A DNA stretch of 64,000 nt from Bacteroidaceae bacterium (GTDB taxonomy: Bacteria > Bacteroidota > Bacteroidia > Bacteroidales > Bacteroidaceae), in contig JAGCPD010000073.1 of assembly GCA_017645305.1 (NCBI GenBank), forward strand, positions 1-64,000. Direction: 5' to 3'. Shown piece after piece: positions 56,928 through 64,000 of the stretch. The position numbers and the translations under genes are program-made. The notes below the pieces were generated by a model. The model was not told the origin of the DNA, searched no databases, and worked only from the letters and a program-made list of their open reading frames with translations. Position 1 is the first letter of the stretch. Every line of letters starts with the position of its first letter.

Positions 56928-57956
56928 TTATAGACGTAAGCCAAAGAAGGCTCGGGCACGCCATTTGTTCTGATTGATGATTACTGCATCATTGTCGAAG
57001 ACGGAATTGTTCATCACCAAAGTGGCACCTGCAAAGTAACGCTTTGAGAAATTATATACAATGGCTGCACGCTCGTTGAAAATCATGTGGAAACGCATGT
57101 GCTTTACTTCCCGTTCTTCGTCGTTGACGGTTAGCTTATTCCTGTTATAGACAACAAAGGTGGGCAATACAGAAAGATGGAAAAGCCATTTTTTGCGGAC
57201 CACCAGATTATAGCCGTAACCGCCGCCGATGCCTAAATGGCCAAACTTTATGCTGACATCCGGTGCATCAGGTTTCCTAATCTTCAGTTCATCGCTTGTT
57301 TTGATGCTGCCGCCCTGATAGCTGATACCAGCCAGCCAGGAGCCGGCCGAACGGCGCTGGATATAGTTCTGGTTAAAGGCGGCAGGGAAGGAGAACTTGC
57401 GGTGGTTGAAAGCATAGTAGCCTGCCACGTTGACTATCTTCATGGTGACATCGCCTGATTCCATTTGATGTATTCCGTCATCGCGCCTGATTTCGCCGGA
57501 GAGGGTTTCTGAACGCTGATAACTGAAATCAAGACTGATGCGGCTGCTGAAATAATTCAGGTTGAGCTCATAGTCCTTGTAGATTCCCTTCATCTTGGCA
57601 GGATTAAGGGAAAAGGCTGCAGAGAGGCCTCGGTATGAGGCACCCAGACTGATGGTGGTCTTATGTGTTGTGCCGAGGTCTGCCTTGGAGGTGATGCCGT
57701 TTATTGTTCCTTTGGTATGGAAGGTGTTTCCCGTTTGGTTAAAGCGGAACTTCAGCGTCCATCTACCATCGGGTCTTACCACATAGTTTGTGTCATAAGG
57801 AATCTTGTAGTATCGGGCAGAGAGCATACTGTCCAGTCGGACAAACTTTTCTCGCATTGTCCGTTTCTGTGCCGTGACCATAACGGGGAAGGCCAGCAGA
57901 ATGCCGAAGAAAACCCAAACCCTGGCGCATACGCTGATTCTGTATCTCATGCTCAT
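56928..57956 (-). CDS. DUF4421-type outer-membrane protein
   Basis: This 342-residue protein has a signal peptide ending V-T-A-Q-K and then an all-beta body with repeated aromatic/Gly strands (for example F-S-Y-Q-R-S and G-I-G-G-G-Y-G-Y), ending in A-F-F-G-L-R-L. It looks like a member of the Bacteroidetes DUF4421 family, predicted outer-membrane barrels of unknown function. It converges with the PI-PLC gene and has its own promoter at 57985. Confidence 0.75.
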   Translation of the reverse strand: MSMRYRISVCARVWVFFGILLAFPVMVTAQKRTMREKFVRLDSMLSARYYKIPYDTNYVVRPDGRWTLKFRFNQTGNTFHTKGTINGITSKADLGTTHKTTISLGASYRGLSAAFSLNPAKMKGIYKDYELNLNYFSSRISLDFSYQRSETLSGEIRRDDGIHQMESGDVTMKIVNVAGYYAFNHRKFSFPAAFNQNYIQRRSAGSWLAGISYQGGSIKTSDELKIRKPDAPDVSIKFGHLGIGGGYGYNLVVRKKWLFHLSVLPTFVVYNRNKLTVNDEEREVKHMRFHMIFNERAAIVYNFSKRYFAGATLVMNNSVFDNDAVIINQNKWRARAFFGLRL

Positions 57957-57984
57957 AACACATTCCTTTTTTCAAATCTGCCCG

Positions 57985-57992
57985 CAAAGATA
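57985..57992 (-). promoter_or_regulatory. TAnnTTTG promoter for DUF4421 gene
   Basis: The minus strand reads TATCTTTG 28 bases before the start codon of the DUF4421 gene. Confidence 0.55.
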
Positions 57993-58086
57993 ATAAAATT
58001 ATTCCTTATCCTGTATATTTTAATTACCTTTTCAGTGTGGAAAGAACTTTCTTGGCGAGTAGTTCATCAAAAACATTAGTTCGTGA

Positions 58087-58132
58087 ACCTTGCTTTAACC
58101 TTGAACTAACCTTGAAGTAACCTTGAGGTACT
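58087..58132. repeat. 11-bp tandem repeat AACCTTGAACT type
   Basis: Three and a half near-identical 11-bp units (AACCTTGAACT, AACCTTGAAGT, AACCTTGAGGT) follow one another. The period is the same as in the arms of hairpin elements A and B, though the sequence differs. No complementary arm was found nearby. Confidence 0.6.
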
Positions 58133-58199
58133 CTTTTGGTTCATCATCCTCATATCATGTCTCTACTTCCTCATTTCGTTAGTCGTAAGAGGAAAAACT

Positions 58200-58345
58200 G
58201 ATTGCACATCTCTAGTTCATCTCTAGTTCCTCTCTAGTTCAAGAAACTAGAGAGGAACTAGAGGAAAACTAGGGAGAAAGTGGAGAAAAATAAGAGGAAA
58301 CATAGCGGTACGACGGAGCAGGAATAGAGCATTAACAGGCCGGAA
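58200..58345. repeat. Long-hairpin repeat element B
   Basis: Three 11-bp units (CATCTCTAGTT twice, then CCTCTCTAGTT) form the left arm. Bases 58221-58239 and 58245-58263 are perfect complements (19 bp) around a 5-base loop. A purine-rich tail follows, then ACGGAGCAGGAATAGAGCAT and TTAACAGGCCGGAAT, which match the tail of element A at 38761-38795. The arms of A and B differ (CCAAT against CTAGT) yet each remains self-complementary. Confidence 0.75.
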
Positions 58346-58354
58346 TCATTCATA

Positions 58355-58445
58355 ACTGAACTTTCGGAAGTAAAAGAGGAAGTAAAAATGGAAGTTAATT
58401 CGCTATTTAACTCTCCATTTAACTTCATTCTATAACTTCCAAAAC
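58355..58445. repeat. Hairpin-like 12-bp repeat (GGAAGTAAAA ... AACTTCC)
   Basis: A purine-rich arm with GGAAGTAAAAGA, GGAAGTAAAAAT and GGAAGTTAATTC units (12-bp period) is followed by a pyrimidine-rich arm with TTTAACTCTCCA, TTTAACTTCATT and AACTTCC. The arms are largely complementary, resembling elements A and B in design but not in sequence. Confidence 0.5.
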
Positions 58446-58489
58446 TTAAATATTGTAAACTTTATCTTGCACTATAAACGCAAAAATTC

Positions 58490-58538
58490 GCTTTTCCTTT
58501 CAAATTTTTGGTAAGTATCATACATAATTGTATATTTG
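58490..58538 (+). promoter_or_regulatory. Promoter for MntA/HepT, copy of the 59.4-kb promoter
   Basis: A TTG at 58508-58510, a 20-base spacer and TATATTTG at 58531-58538 form a good promoter. The whole stretch from CTTTCAAATTTTTGG to TATATTTG is nearly identical to 59390-59436, with one substitution inside the promoter. Confidence 0.7.
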
Positions 58539-58554
58539 CAACGTGAAGCCTCTT

Positions 58555-58592
58555 GCTAAAGTCTAAAGCCTAATGCCTAAAGTCTATATTAA
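58555..58592. repeat. TAAAGTCTAAAGCCTAATGC word repeat
   Basis: TTAGACTTTAG-class words lie in the leader of the toxin-antitoxin operon, between its promoter and first start codon. Confidence 0.55.
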
Positions 58593-58631
58593 GGAGGCGA
58601 ATGGCAGGGAAATAAACGAAGCGTTAAACAA

Positions 58632-58934
58632 ATGAACCAGATAATTACAAATTCATTAGAAAAGATTACTTCACTGTGTAAACATCACCGTGTGCAGAGT
58701 CTTTATGTATTTGGCTCGGTACTGACTCCTCGTTTTACTTCTGATAGCGACATAGATTTTCTTGTACATTTCAACACTTCTGAAATAACAGATTATTTGA
58801 CTAATTATTTTAGCCTTAAACATTCGTTAGAGTCGGAACTTGGTCGGTCTGTTGATTTGGTAGAAGACAAGTCTATTAGAAATCCTATTTTCCGCCACAA
58901 TGTTGACAAAACAAAAGTGCCACTTTATGGATGA
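58632..58934 (+). CDS. mntA: MntA-like nucleotidyltransferase antitoxin
   Basis: This 100-residue protein is a minimal nucleotidyltransferase. The active-site pattern G-S-x10-D-x-D is present as G-S-V-L-T-P-R-F-T-S-D-S-D-I-D near residues 27-41. MntA proteins of the HEPN/MNT systems neutralise the partner toxin by adding AMP to a Tyr near its active site. The next gene is the matching HepT and overlaps by 8 bases, so the pair is one operon with the antitoxin first, the usual order for many such pairs. Confidence 0.88.
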   Translation: MNQIITNSLEKITSLCKHHRVQSLYVFGSVLTPRFTSDSDIDFLVHFNTSEITDYLTNYFSLKHSLESELGRSVDLVEDKSIRNPIFRHNVDKTKVPLYG

Positions 58935-59271
58935 GATATTACAAAAATACCTGTATGACGTTCTTGGTGCAGTAACAGAAACTCTATCCTATTTTGACAA
59001 TAGCTCCAAGCATTTCAACGAGTTCGCTTCTAATCTTATGCTTAGAAGGGCCGTAGAGCGTAATATAGAAATCATGGGTGAAGCCATGAATAGGATTCTT
59101 AGGATTTGTCCGGACATCAGGATTTCCAATGCTCGTAAGATTGTTGACACAAGGAATTATATTATTCATGCCTATGACAGTCTGTCTTCTGATATTCTTT
59201 GGAGTATTATTATAAACCATCTTCCACTTCTTAAAACAGAAATAGAGGAACTTCTTCATGTTCCCACCTGA
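58927..59271 (+). CDS. hepT: HepT-like HEPN ribonuclease toxin
   Basis: This 114-residue all-helical HEPN-domain protein (DUF86 family) carries the catalytic R-x4-H-x-Y motif as R-N-Y-I-I-H-A-Y at residues 76-83; the Tyr is the residue AMPylated by MntA in studied systems. HEPN toxins cut RNA, often tRNA. The ATG at 58927 overlaps the antitoxin stop by 8 bases (ATGGATGA); a longer upstream start would lie deep in the antitoxin gene. It is the last gene before the structured RNA. Confidence 0.88.
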   Translation: MDEILQKYLYDVLGAVTETLSYFDNSSKHFNEFASNLMLRRAVERNIEIMGEAMNRILRICPDIRISNARKIVDTRNYIIHAYDSLSSDILWSIIINHLPLLKTEIEELLHVPT

Positions 59272-59346
59272 TTTCCCTCATGTGCTATGGGATATGAGAT
59301 ATTTCTGACAAAACACTTAACTGTTTTTGGACCCAATTTTGAGCTG

Positions 59347-59374
59347 CAAAATGCGAGCTAAACTTTGCATTTTG
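59347..59374 (+). terminator. Hairpin after hepT
   Basis: CAAAATGC (59347-59354) and GCATTTTG (59367-59374) are perfect complements around a 12-base loop, 75 bases past the hepT stop. There is no long T tract, so termination is only possible. Confidence 0.35.
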
Positions 59375-59389
59375 TCCATACAAATTCTG

Positions 59390-59436
59390 TTTTTCTTTCA
59401 AATTTTTGGTAAGTATCGTACATAATTGTATATTTG
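59390..59436 (+). promoter_or_regulatory. Promoter for candidate structured RNA
   Basis: A TTG at 59406-59408, a 20-base spacer and TATATTTG at 59429-59436 make a consensus Bacteroidetes promoter. It nearly duplicates the toxin-antitoxin promoter 900 bases upstream (58490-58538). Transcription would start near 59443. Confidence 0.75.
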
Positions 59437-59442
59437 TGCCGA

Positions 59443-59774
59443 CTAAGCCAGCCTAAAAAGGCGGGCAAGGTCAAAATCTTATTGGAACAGAGACCACCAA
59501 GCCGTTTGTAGGGCCGGTCTCGAAAAGGCGTTTACGGACGTTATCATTCTGTGACCTCAAATCTCGCAAGTTTGAAACTGTGCACAGAGATAATGCAACG
59601 ATAAGCGTCTGCGTGGGCAGATTATATCCCTGCTATACCTTATCAAATAGGTAAGGTTTGCGAGTAAATATAATCGCTTGGCGTGGGCTGGCTGCGTTGC
59701 TTATCCTTGCACAGGGGCAATGCGAGAGCCTGAGGTCAGGGATGGGCAGAAGTAGTAACTCCCATGCCTTTTTT
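59443..59774 (+). ncRNA. Candidate structured non-coding RNA or long leader, about 330 nt
   Basis: No convincing gene lies here, but the sequence has strong RNA structure between a consensus promoter and a terminator. AGCCAGCC (59446-59453) is perfectly complementary to GGCTGGCT (59686-59693), closing a domain of about 250 nt. Inside are helices GAGACC/GGTCTC (59490-59495 with 59516-59521, with an inner GCC/GGC pair), a long imperfect helix in which an ACGTTATC arm (59539-59546) faces a GATAAGCGT arm, and ACCTTA/TAAGGT (59637-59642 with 59652-59657). A terminator ends at 59774. It does not show the conserved cores of RNase P RNA or tmRNA that I can recall, and it has no bacterial SRP-type loop. 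It could be a 6S-like or other regulatory RNA, or the leader of the downstream secreted-protein genes with premature termination. Confidence 0.6.
59739..59774 (+). terminator. Rho-independent terminator of candidate RNA
   Basis: ATGGG (59742-59746) pairs with CCCAT (59761-59765), extended by GG/CC after one mismatch, and is followed by six T residues (59769-59774). It lies 55 bases before the next start codon, so it could end a free RNA or attenuate the downstream operon. Confidence 0.65.
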
Positions 59775-59828
59775 GTTTCCAGAAAACTTAATATTGCAAG
59801 AGGGAACTTGCATAAAAAGGTTATAGTC

Positions 59829-61373
59829 ATGAAAACAAAGAAAATTAGACTTCCTCGTCTTTTATTAATGTTTGTCTTTAGCGTGTTAAGTACAACAATC
59901 AAGGCCCAGCAGGTGTTCCCGATACGGCAACTCTTAAACAGCTATGTTGAGGCCAAAATGAGGCAAGACGATACGACTGCATCGTTAACCCGCCTTAACA
60001 TGGTGTTCAAGCAAATGGACCTAAAGCAGCAGCAAGCTTTTCGTGATAGTATTTACAGCAATTTTCTTGTCACACAATCCTGCGAGAAAAAGGAAGAGTG
60101 CATCGCATACATTGAGCTTTACAAATTCTTTTCCTCTCCAGAGGATTCCCGCCTACCGAAACTCTACTTTGAGCATGGCGAGATTGCAGCAACGGTATTG
60201 GGCGATTCCATTCTCCTCAAAGAATGCATCAATGATTTACTCATTTGCGATATGAACAAATACCCAGAGGTTTCTGACTATCTGGACAGGCTAAACACAT
60301 ACCTCACAGATTTCAGGAACTTTGTGCCTATGCGTAAAACCATTGATGGAGTATGGATAGCAGCGGGTACTCGTGATACTTTTGAGTATTTTAATTATCC
60401 GTCAATGATATTAGAAATATTACAACAGGGAGATGTAATTCATTTAATATTAAAAGGCAGTAAAGTTATTTATTTGTATTTGATGTATAGCGATTATTTT
60501 AAAATTAATAAAGATATTAATGACGCTGTGATCCCACAAGATATCGTAGATCTTGGTGGAGACCGTTTGTATATGTGTTGGAGTAATGAGAAACTAAAAA
60601 AGGTAAATCAAGTAACCACAGGTGTTATATCAACCGGAGTTGGAGAAATGGTGGGAACAATGAGGTCTAGTATTATGGCCGGAGCAGGCAGCTCTTTTGG
60701 TGGACAATTGGCAGGAAACATAGGGGGAGGTATGCTAAGTTTTGGAGCAGACCTTCTTCTTGATGCTATTTTCTCTCCTAAAAAGGAGATTTACATTTTG
60801 GAGTGTGAATTAGAAAAAATAAACGACTATGAACTTCTTGCTCAAATACGTTTCCAAGAAATCACGGTTAAACCAGATGGAACCATCAATACGAAAGAAG
60901 AGAAAAAAGACTTTTCGCTGTTTAAAAATGTCTCTGATAGTGAAATACCCTTTTTGAGGAAAATCTCTCAACTAAGTAGCAAAAAAAATCTGGAATATAA
61001 CAAACTTTCTATGACTAAATTAGTTTCTCAAAACGAAGAACAAATGTTGAGGGCGGGATTAAGCATTCCGAACACAGAAATACACCAGCGCTATAAGAAC
61101 ACAATTGTTGTACTCGGTATCGAGGGAGAACCCCAAAATGATGGAATATGTATCACTAAAATTATGAAAAAGACGTATGCCGATTTCTCTGACCTCAAAA
61201 AAGGTGACATAATTCTCGGCATTGATGGTTTTGAGATGAAAACAATGGATGATATTAATGAGTATGTTCAATCTCTGCCCCCATTCAGCACCGTAACTAT
61301 CAAACTTAAACGAGGTAAGAATATTATGGAAACAAAGGTCGAAACCTCACGTGTAATAATAGACAATATGTAA
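59829..61373 (+). CDS. Secreted PDZ-domain protein of unknown function
   Basis: This 514-residue protein has a signal peptide (M-K-T-K-K-I-R-L-P-R-L-L-L ... I-K-A-Q-Q). The N-terminal half is helical and charged. Residues about 264-316 form a glycine-rich hydrophobic stretch of glycine-zipper type (G-V-G-E-M-V-G ... G-G-Q-L-A-G-N-I-G-G-G), which may insert in or pack against a membrane. Residues about 425-510 form a PDZ domain, with the core L-K-K-G-D-I-I-L-G-I-D-G. No protease domain is seen, so the PDZ domain may bind a partner's tail. The ATG at 59829 begins the signal peptide; a longer frame back to 59658 would run through the structured RNA and is rejected. It is followed by two more secreted proteins. 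Confidence 0.7.
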   Translation: MKTKKIRLPRLLLMFVFSVLSTTIKAQQVFPIRQLLNSYVEAKMRQDDTTASLTRLNMVFKQMDLKQQQAFRDSIYSNFLVTQSCEKKEECIAYIELYKFFSSPEDSRLPKLYFEHGEIAATVLGDSILLKECINDLLICDMNKYPEVSDYLDRLNTYLTDFRNFVPMRKTIDGVWIAAGTRDTFEYFNYPSMILEILQQGDVIHLILKGSKVIYLYLMYSDYFKINKDINDAVIPQDIVDLGGDRLYMCWSNEKLKKVNQVTTGVISTGVGEMVGTMRSSIMAGAGSSFGGQLAGNIGGGMLSFGADLLLDAIFSPKKEIYILECELEKINDYELLAQIRFQEITVKPDGTINTKEEKKDFSLFKNVSDSEIPFLRKISQLSSKKNLEYNKLSMTKLVSQNEEQMLRAGLSIPNTEIHQRYKNTIVVLGIEGEPQNDGICITKIMKKTYADFSDLKKGDIILGIDGFEMKTMDDINEYVQSLPPFSTVTIKLKRGKNIMETKVETSRVIIDNM

Positions 61374-61393
61374 CAACAAAAAAAATATCAGAT

Positions 61394-62587
61394 ATGAAAC
61401 GAATTATTATCTTTGCATGTCTTATAGCATGCGTAAACTTAAACAGCTATTCGCAAGGAATATCAGGATTACAATCAAAACTTGAAAAAGCAGCGCTCAA
61501 AGCAAGAGCTGAATATCGTGCACAAAAAGCAAACGAAGAAAGAATAAAGGCGGAAGAAGCGGCTAAAACGAATAAACGTATACAGTCAATAGAGAGCGGG
61601 AATCAGTATCTTCAACAAAATTTCCATGCCAGTGACTATAAAAAAGGACCCTCATCACGTACTCAGCGGGAGCAAAATGCAGGACGAGAAATGTCAAACT
61701 ATAGCTCTCGTAATGGCTCAAGACTTATTACAAAAGGCCAGAGCGCATCTAACTCAAAAACTGGAAACGGGAAACCCAATTCTGGTGTTCGTAGTTGGCC
61801 TATTGCAGAACATCCTTGGGACTATAGCCACCATGAGGGAGGACATAATGCGGATGCGGTGAAAAAAATGTTTAATACGCCACTCCTCACCAAACAATCC
61901 CATGAAACCAATAAATTCAAAAAGCCAGGAAGGGTGATGTATCCACAAAACAATCAGCCCAATACGCAGAGTCTCCACATAGCAAGTGCTGAAGTTAAAG
62001 CAAAATATGGAGAAAATAATCCACAAGTGAAAAATGTATCATCCAATGAAGAGCAGCGAAAAGAGCTGCCCGCAAAAGTAGCGACTCTTCCCCAATATAA
62101 TTCTGATACACAGCCGTCCGTGCAACAACCCCAACAACAAACAGGGACAACAGCATCAGCACAAGTATCACAAGTAAATATACAACAACAATATGCACAA
62201 CCACAGATAATACCCCCAGCAACCCCTGAAACGGGAACAGTGCCTCAGCTCTATGACTCTAATGCACCCAATCCAGATTTCATAACTCGAGAAATTGGTG
62301 ATCCTCCAATTATTACGACAGAGCCTAAGACAATTCGGCATCCGGAAAGTAGTCTATCTATTAGAATTAGCCTTGGAGACTGCCCTGGCTTTACCGTTGG
62401 CGGTACAGAAGTAAAAAACAAATCGCTGAGTAAGGGGCTGGAAATGAATAGTAATGCCAAACATGATATAAAACTAAAAAAAAATGATCCTGTTTCTGAA
62501 CATGTAGTTGAAAAGCGGAAACTGTGGAATAATTCATTTGTAAAATACGGTGAAGATGCATTACAAAGAATGCAAAATAAAAAATAA
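61394..62587 (+). CDS. Secreted low-complexity protein of unknown function
   Basis: This 397-residue protein has a signal peptide ending S-Y-S-Q. A charged Ala/Glu/Lys-rich helix follows (about 25-65), probably a coiled coil, then a disordered Ser/Asn/Gly region. A short block with H-P-W-D-Y-S-H-H-E-G-G-H near residue 136-147 could bind metal. A Gln/Pro-rich region (Q-P-S-V-Q-Q-P-Q-Q-Q) lies near 240-270. No family was recognised. It starts 20 bases after the PDZ protein stop and is followed after 12 bases by another secreted protein, so the three form an operon. Confidence 0.6.
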   Translation: MKRIIIFACLIACVNLNSYSQGISGLQSKLEKAALKARAEYRAQKANEERIKAEEAAKTNKRIQSIESGNQYLQQNFHASDYKKGPSSRTQREQNAGREMSNYSSRNGSRLITKGQSASNSKTGNGKPNSGVRSWPIAEHPWDYSHHEGGHNADAVKKMFNTPLLTKQSHETNKFKKPGRVMYPQNNQPNTQSLHIASAEVKAKYGENNPQVKNVSSNEEQRKELPAKVATLPQYNSDTQPSVQQPQQQTGTTASAQVSQVNIQQQYAQPQIIPPATPETGTVPQLYDSNAPNPDFITREIGDPPIITTEPKTIRHPESSLSIRISLGDCPGFTVGGTEVKNKSLSKGLEMNSNAKHDIKLKKNDPVSEHVVEKRKLWNNSFVKYGEDALQRMQNKK

Positions 62588-62599
62588 TTATAATGTGAA

Positions 62600-63400
62600 A
62601 TGAAACCAAATAATATCTTAAACATTACACTTACACTCTTATTGAGTTTTAGCCAAACGGTATGGGCGCAAGAGACTGCCAATGATACAACAGATGTCTT
62701 AAACTTGGAATGGCTCGTTTCTGATGCCGAGTCACTACCAATAGATGAAGGGAACTTCATTGCCTTGCCAGAATCAGGCCTTTTTATTGAAGATGGTAAT
62801 ACTTTCTATGCTTTAGATTCTATACGCTGTCCGGATATAGTGAAATTCCGGATGAAGGCAAAACTTGAATTCGAATATTCCGTCATTTCTGAAGGTGATC
62901 TTCTGGTAAAAAGTCATGAACTTGTTGTACGTATTCATCAGGATGAGACAACCATTGTAGCAGAACTGGATACGGAGACATTCTTTCTCCATGCTGGAAC
63001 AGGTAGCAAATACCACCTCGAAGTGTTAGAAGAAGACAATACGTGGGGGTGGTACACATGTGACTGGGAAACGGGTGAAATGACTTGTGTTATCCGCACG
63101 CCTTATCCTATTAGTCATATTCTCGACAACGGGAATCTTGTTCTCTGCGCCATCGGCAATCAGCTTTATACTGTAGATGAAGAAACGCTCCAATCAATAG
63201 CAGAACTACCAGATGAAATATTAGACTGTATAAGTACGAGTCGTGGGCTATTCATGTGTACGACACAAATGCTATATTTCTATGATGGAAATGCTGCTCC
63301 CGCTCCAATTCTTCAAGGTGATTTCCACAGCCTGTACTGTGATGGCGAGGTGTTTTATATTGTCCTTCAAGACGGAAGAATACTTAAAACTAATCTGTAG
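62600..63400 (+). CDS. Secreted beta-propeller-like protein of unknown function
   Basis: This 266-residue protein has a signal peptide ending V-W-A-Q-E. The mature part is made of short beta repeats with the rhythm L-x-x-x-x-x-x-L-Y-x-x-D or similar (for example N-Q-L-Y-T-V-D-E-E and Q-M-L-Y-F-Y-D-G), suggesting an all-beta propeller. There is no catalytic motif. As the third gene of the operon with the PDZ and low-complexity proteins it probably acts with them in the cell envelope. Confidence 0.6.
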   Translation: MKPNNILNITLTLLLSFSQTVWAQETANDTTDVLNLEWLVSDAESLPIDEGNFIALPESGLFIEDGNTFYALDSIRCPDIVKFRMKAKLEFEYSVISEGDLLVKSHELVVRIHQDETTIVAELDTETFFLHAGTGSKYHLEVLEEDNTWGWYTCDWETGEMTCVIRTPYPISHILDNGNLVLCAIGNQLYTVDEETLQSIAELPDEILDCISTSRGLFMCTTQMLYFYDGNAAPAPILQGDFHSLYCDGEVFYIVLQDGRILKTNL

Positions 63401-63550
63401 AATGAATCTTATACGTTAAAAGTTGAAAAGTGATAACTCATATGCCCGTAATAACAAAGGGTAGGAGTATGAATAAGGGGGATGTGCCTGTTTTGACACA
63501 CCCTCTCGCAATATCCAGCCAATAATTCAAAATCCAACAAATGTGGAATT

Positions 63551-64000
63551 CTATTCCAGTTTGCCGGTGACACGGAGATACTCTGTCTCGTAAATCTTAA
63601 GTTGGGTCTGTGCTTCGATTAGGTTGCTGCGAGCTTGCTGCCATTGGCTTTGAGCATCCAGAAGGTCGGTCATGGTACACAGTTGGTTGTCAAACTTCTG
63701 GCGCATCACGCGCAGGTTCTCGTCGGCCTGTTTCCTGCCTATCGTAGCGGTCTCCACCATAAGTTGGCTATCGGTGACATTCTGAACAGCCTTGCGCACT
63801 TCAACACGCATGCCGCGTTCGTTCTGCTGTAATTGCAATTTGGCATCGTTGAGGTCAAGTTTAGCTTTCTTTACTTTCTTCAGTTCGGCACCCCAGTGGA
63901 AGATGGGCAAGCTGACAGAAAGCAGAGCCATGGGATTATGACCGCTAAAATTATGGCTAAAGTCCGTTGAATTGCTACCGGGTAGGGTTAGGTCACCCTT
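63551..64000 (-). CDS. TolC-family outer-membrane efflux protein, C-terminal part (cut by window end)
   Basis: The frame is open to the right edge of the window, so only about 149 C-terminal residues are seen. They contain P-I-F-H-W-G-A-E-L-K, typical of the strand before the second helical hairpin of TolC-type channels, followed by long amphipathic helices (E-V-R-K-A-V-Q-N-V-T-D, then S-Q-W-Q-Q-A-R-S-N-L-I-E-A-Q) and the closing Y-L-R-V-T-G-K-L-E, the usual end of these proteins in Bacteroidetes. It would form the outer-membrane part of an RND- or ABC-type efflux system; the partner genes are presumably beyond the window. Confidence 0.88.
   Translation of the reverse strand, partial: KGDLTLPGSNSTDFSHNFSGHNPMALLSVSLPIFHWGAELKKVKKAKLDLNDAKLQLQQNERGMRVEVRKAVQNVTDSQLMVETATIGRKQADENLRVMRQKFDNQLCTMTDLLDAQSQWQQARSNLIEAQTQLKIYETEYLRVTGKLE

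Noticed and set aside
59443..59774. RNase P RNA or tmRNA
   Set aside because: The conserved cores I know (GAGGAAAGTCC region of RNase P; tRNA-like ends of tmRNA with CCA) are not present.
59658..59828. Longer start (TTG at 59658) for the PDZ protein through the structured RNA region
   Set aside because: The added residues do not form a signal peptide, a terminator with six T lies inside the extension, and an ideal signal peptide begins at 59829.

Overview
The window looks like a chromosomal segment of a gut or rumen Bacteroidales bacterium, most likely Prevotella or a close relative (genus is an inference). Evidence: many genes are preceded by the Bacteroidetes -7 box TAnnTTTG (about 17 copies placed here); secreted enzymes end in the short Prevotella-type C-terminal domain (Y-[ND]-L-[AS]-G-[QR]-R ... 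G-I-x-I-V-x-G-K-K-V-x-K); the ECF sigma factor with its partner, the 444-residue Pgi and the DUF4421 and DUF4738 proteins are typical of the group. No rRNA, tRNA or CRISPR array was found.

Layout. 0-3.7 kb: an IS66-type transposase remnant, a 33-bp tandem repeat, a WbuC-type cupin and a DEAD/DEAH helicase in a repeat-rich region. 3.8-9.8 kb: two tandem CstA transporters, an outer-membrane barrel, a sulfatase and a cinnamoyl-esterase-like hydrolase. 9.8-17.5 kb: a 58-residue peptide gene and a 2412-residue secreted M60 peptidase/sialidase. 17.6-26.1 kb (minus strand): GH31 xylosidase, threonine dehydrogenase with 2-amino-3-ketobutyrate CoA ligase, UvrA, asparaginase. 26.2-28.3 kb: GHL10 hydrolase and a lipoprotein. 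28.3-33.1 kb (minus): lysS-gpsA-pgi-HAD operon. 33.3-38.6 kb: C10 protease, SPFH protein, and a metallopeptidase/nuclease gene fusion. 38.6-46.0 kb: an AT-rich accessory island with a CHAT (caspase-like) protein, a STAND-derived TPR protein and three secreted proteins of unknown function. 46.1-58 kb: CAP protein, exported peptidase T, AlkZ-related protein, PurN, GH16, a frameshifted sigma factor and partner gene, AroC, SlyD-like FKBP, GH105, PI-PLC-like protein, DUF4421. 58.1-63.4 kb: a second AT-rich island with hairpin repeats, a MntA/HepT toxin-antitoxin pair, a strong candidate structured RNA, and three secreted proteins of unknown function. The end holds a TolC-family gene cut by the window edge.

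How the genes fit together. The sulfatase, esterase, M60/sialidase, GH31, GHL10, GH16 and GH105 products point to a lifestyle of degrading host mucin and plant glycans. Threonine and asparagine catabolism and CstA fit amino-acid and peptide use. The most unusual features are: (i) simple intergenic repeat words that have entered coding sequence in frame at five places, in one case fusing two genes; (ii) a promoter - structured RNA - terminator unit at about 59.43-59.77 kb; (iii) two related long-hairpin elements whose arms differ in sequence yet stay complementary, one before each AT-rich island; and (iv) the CHAT/TPR/secreted-protein island.
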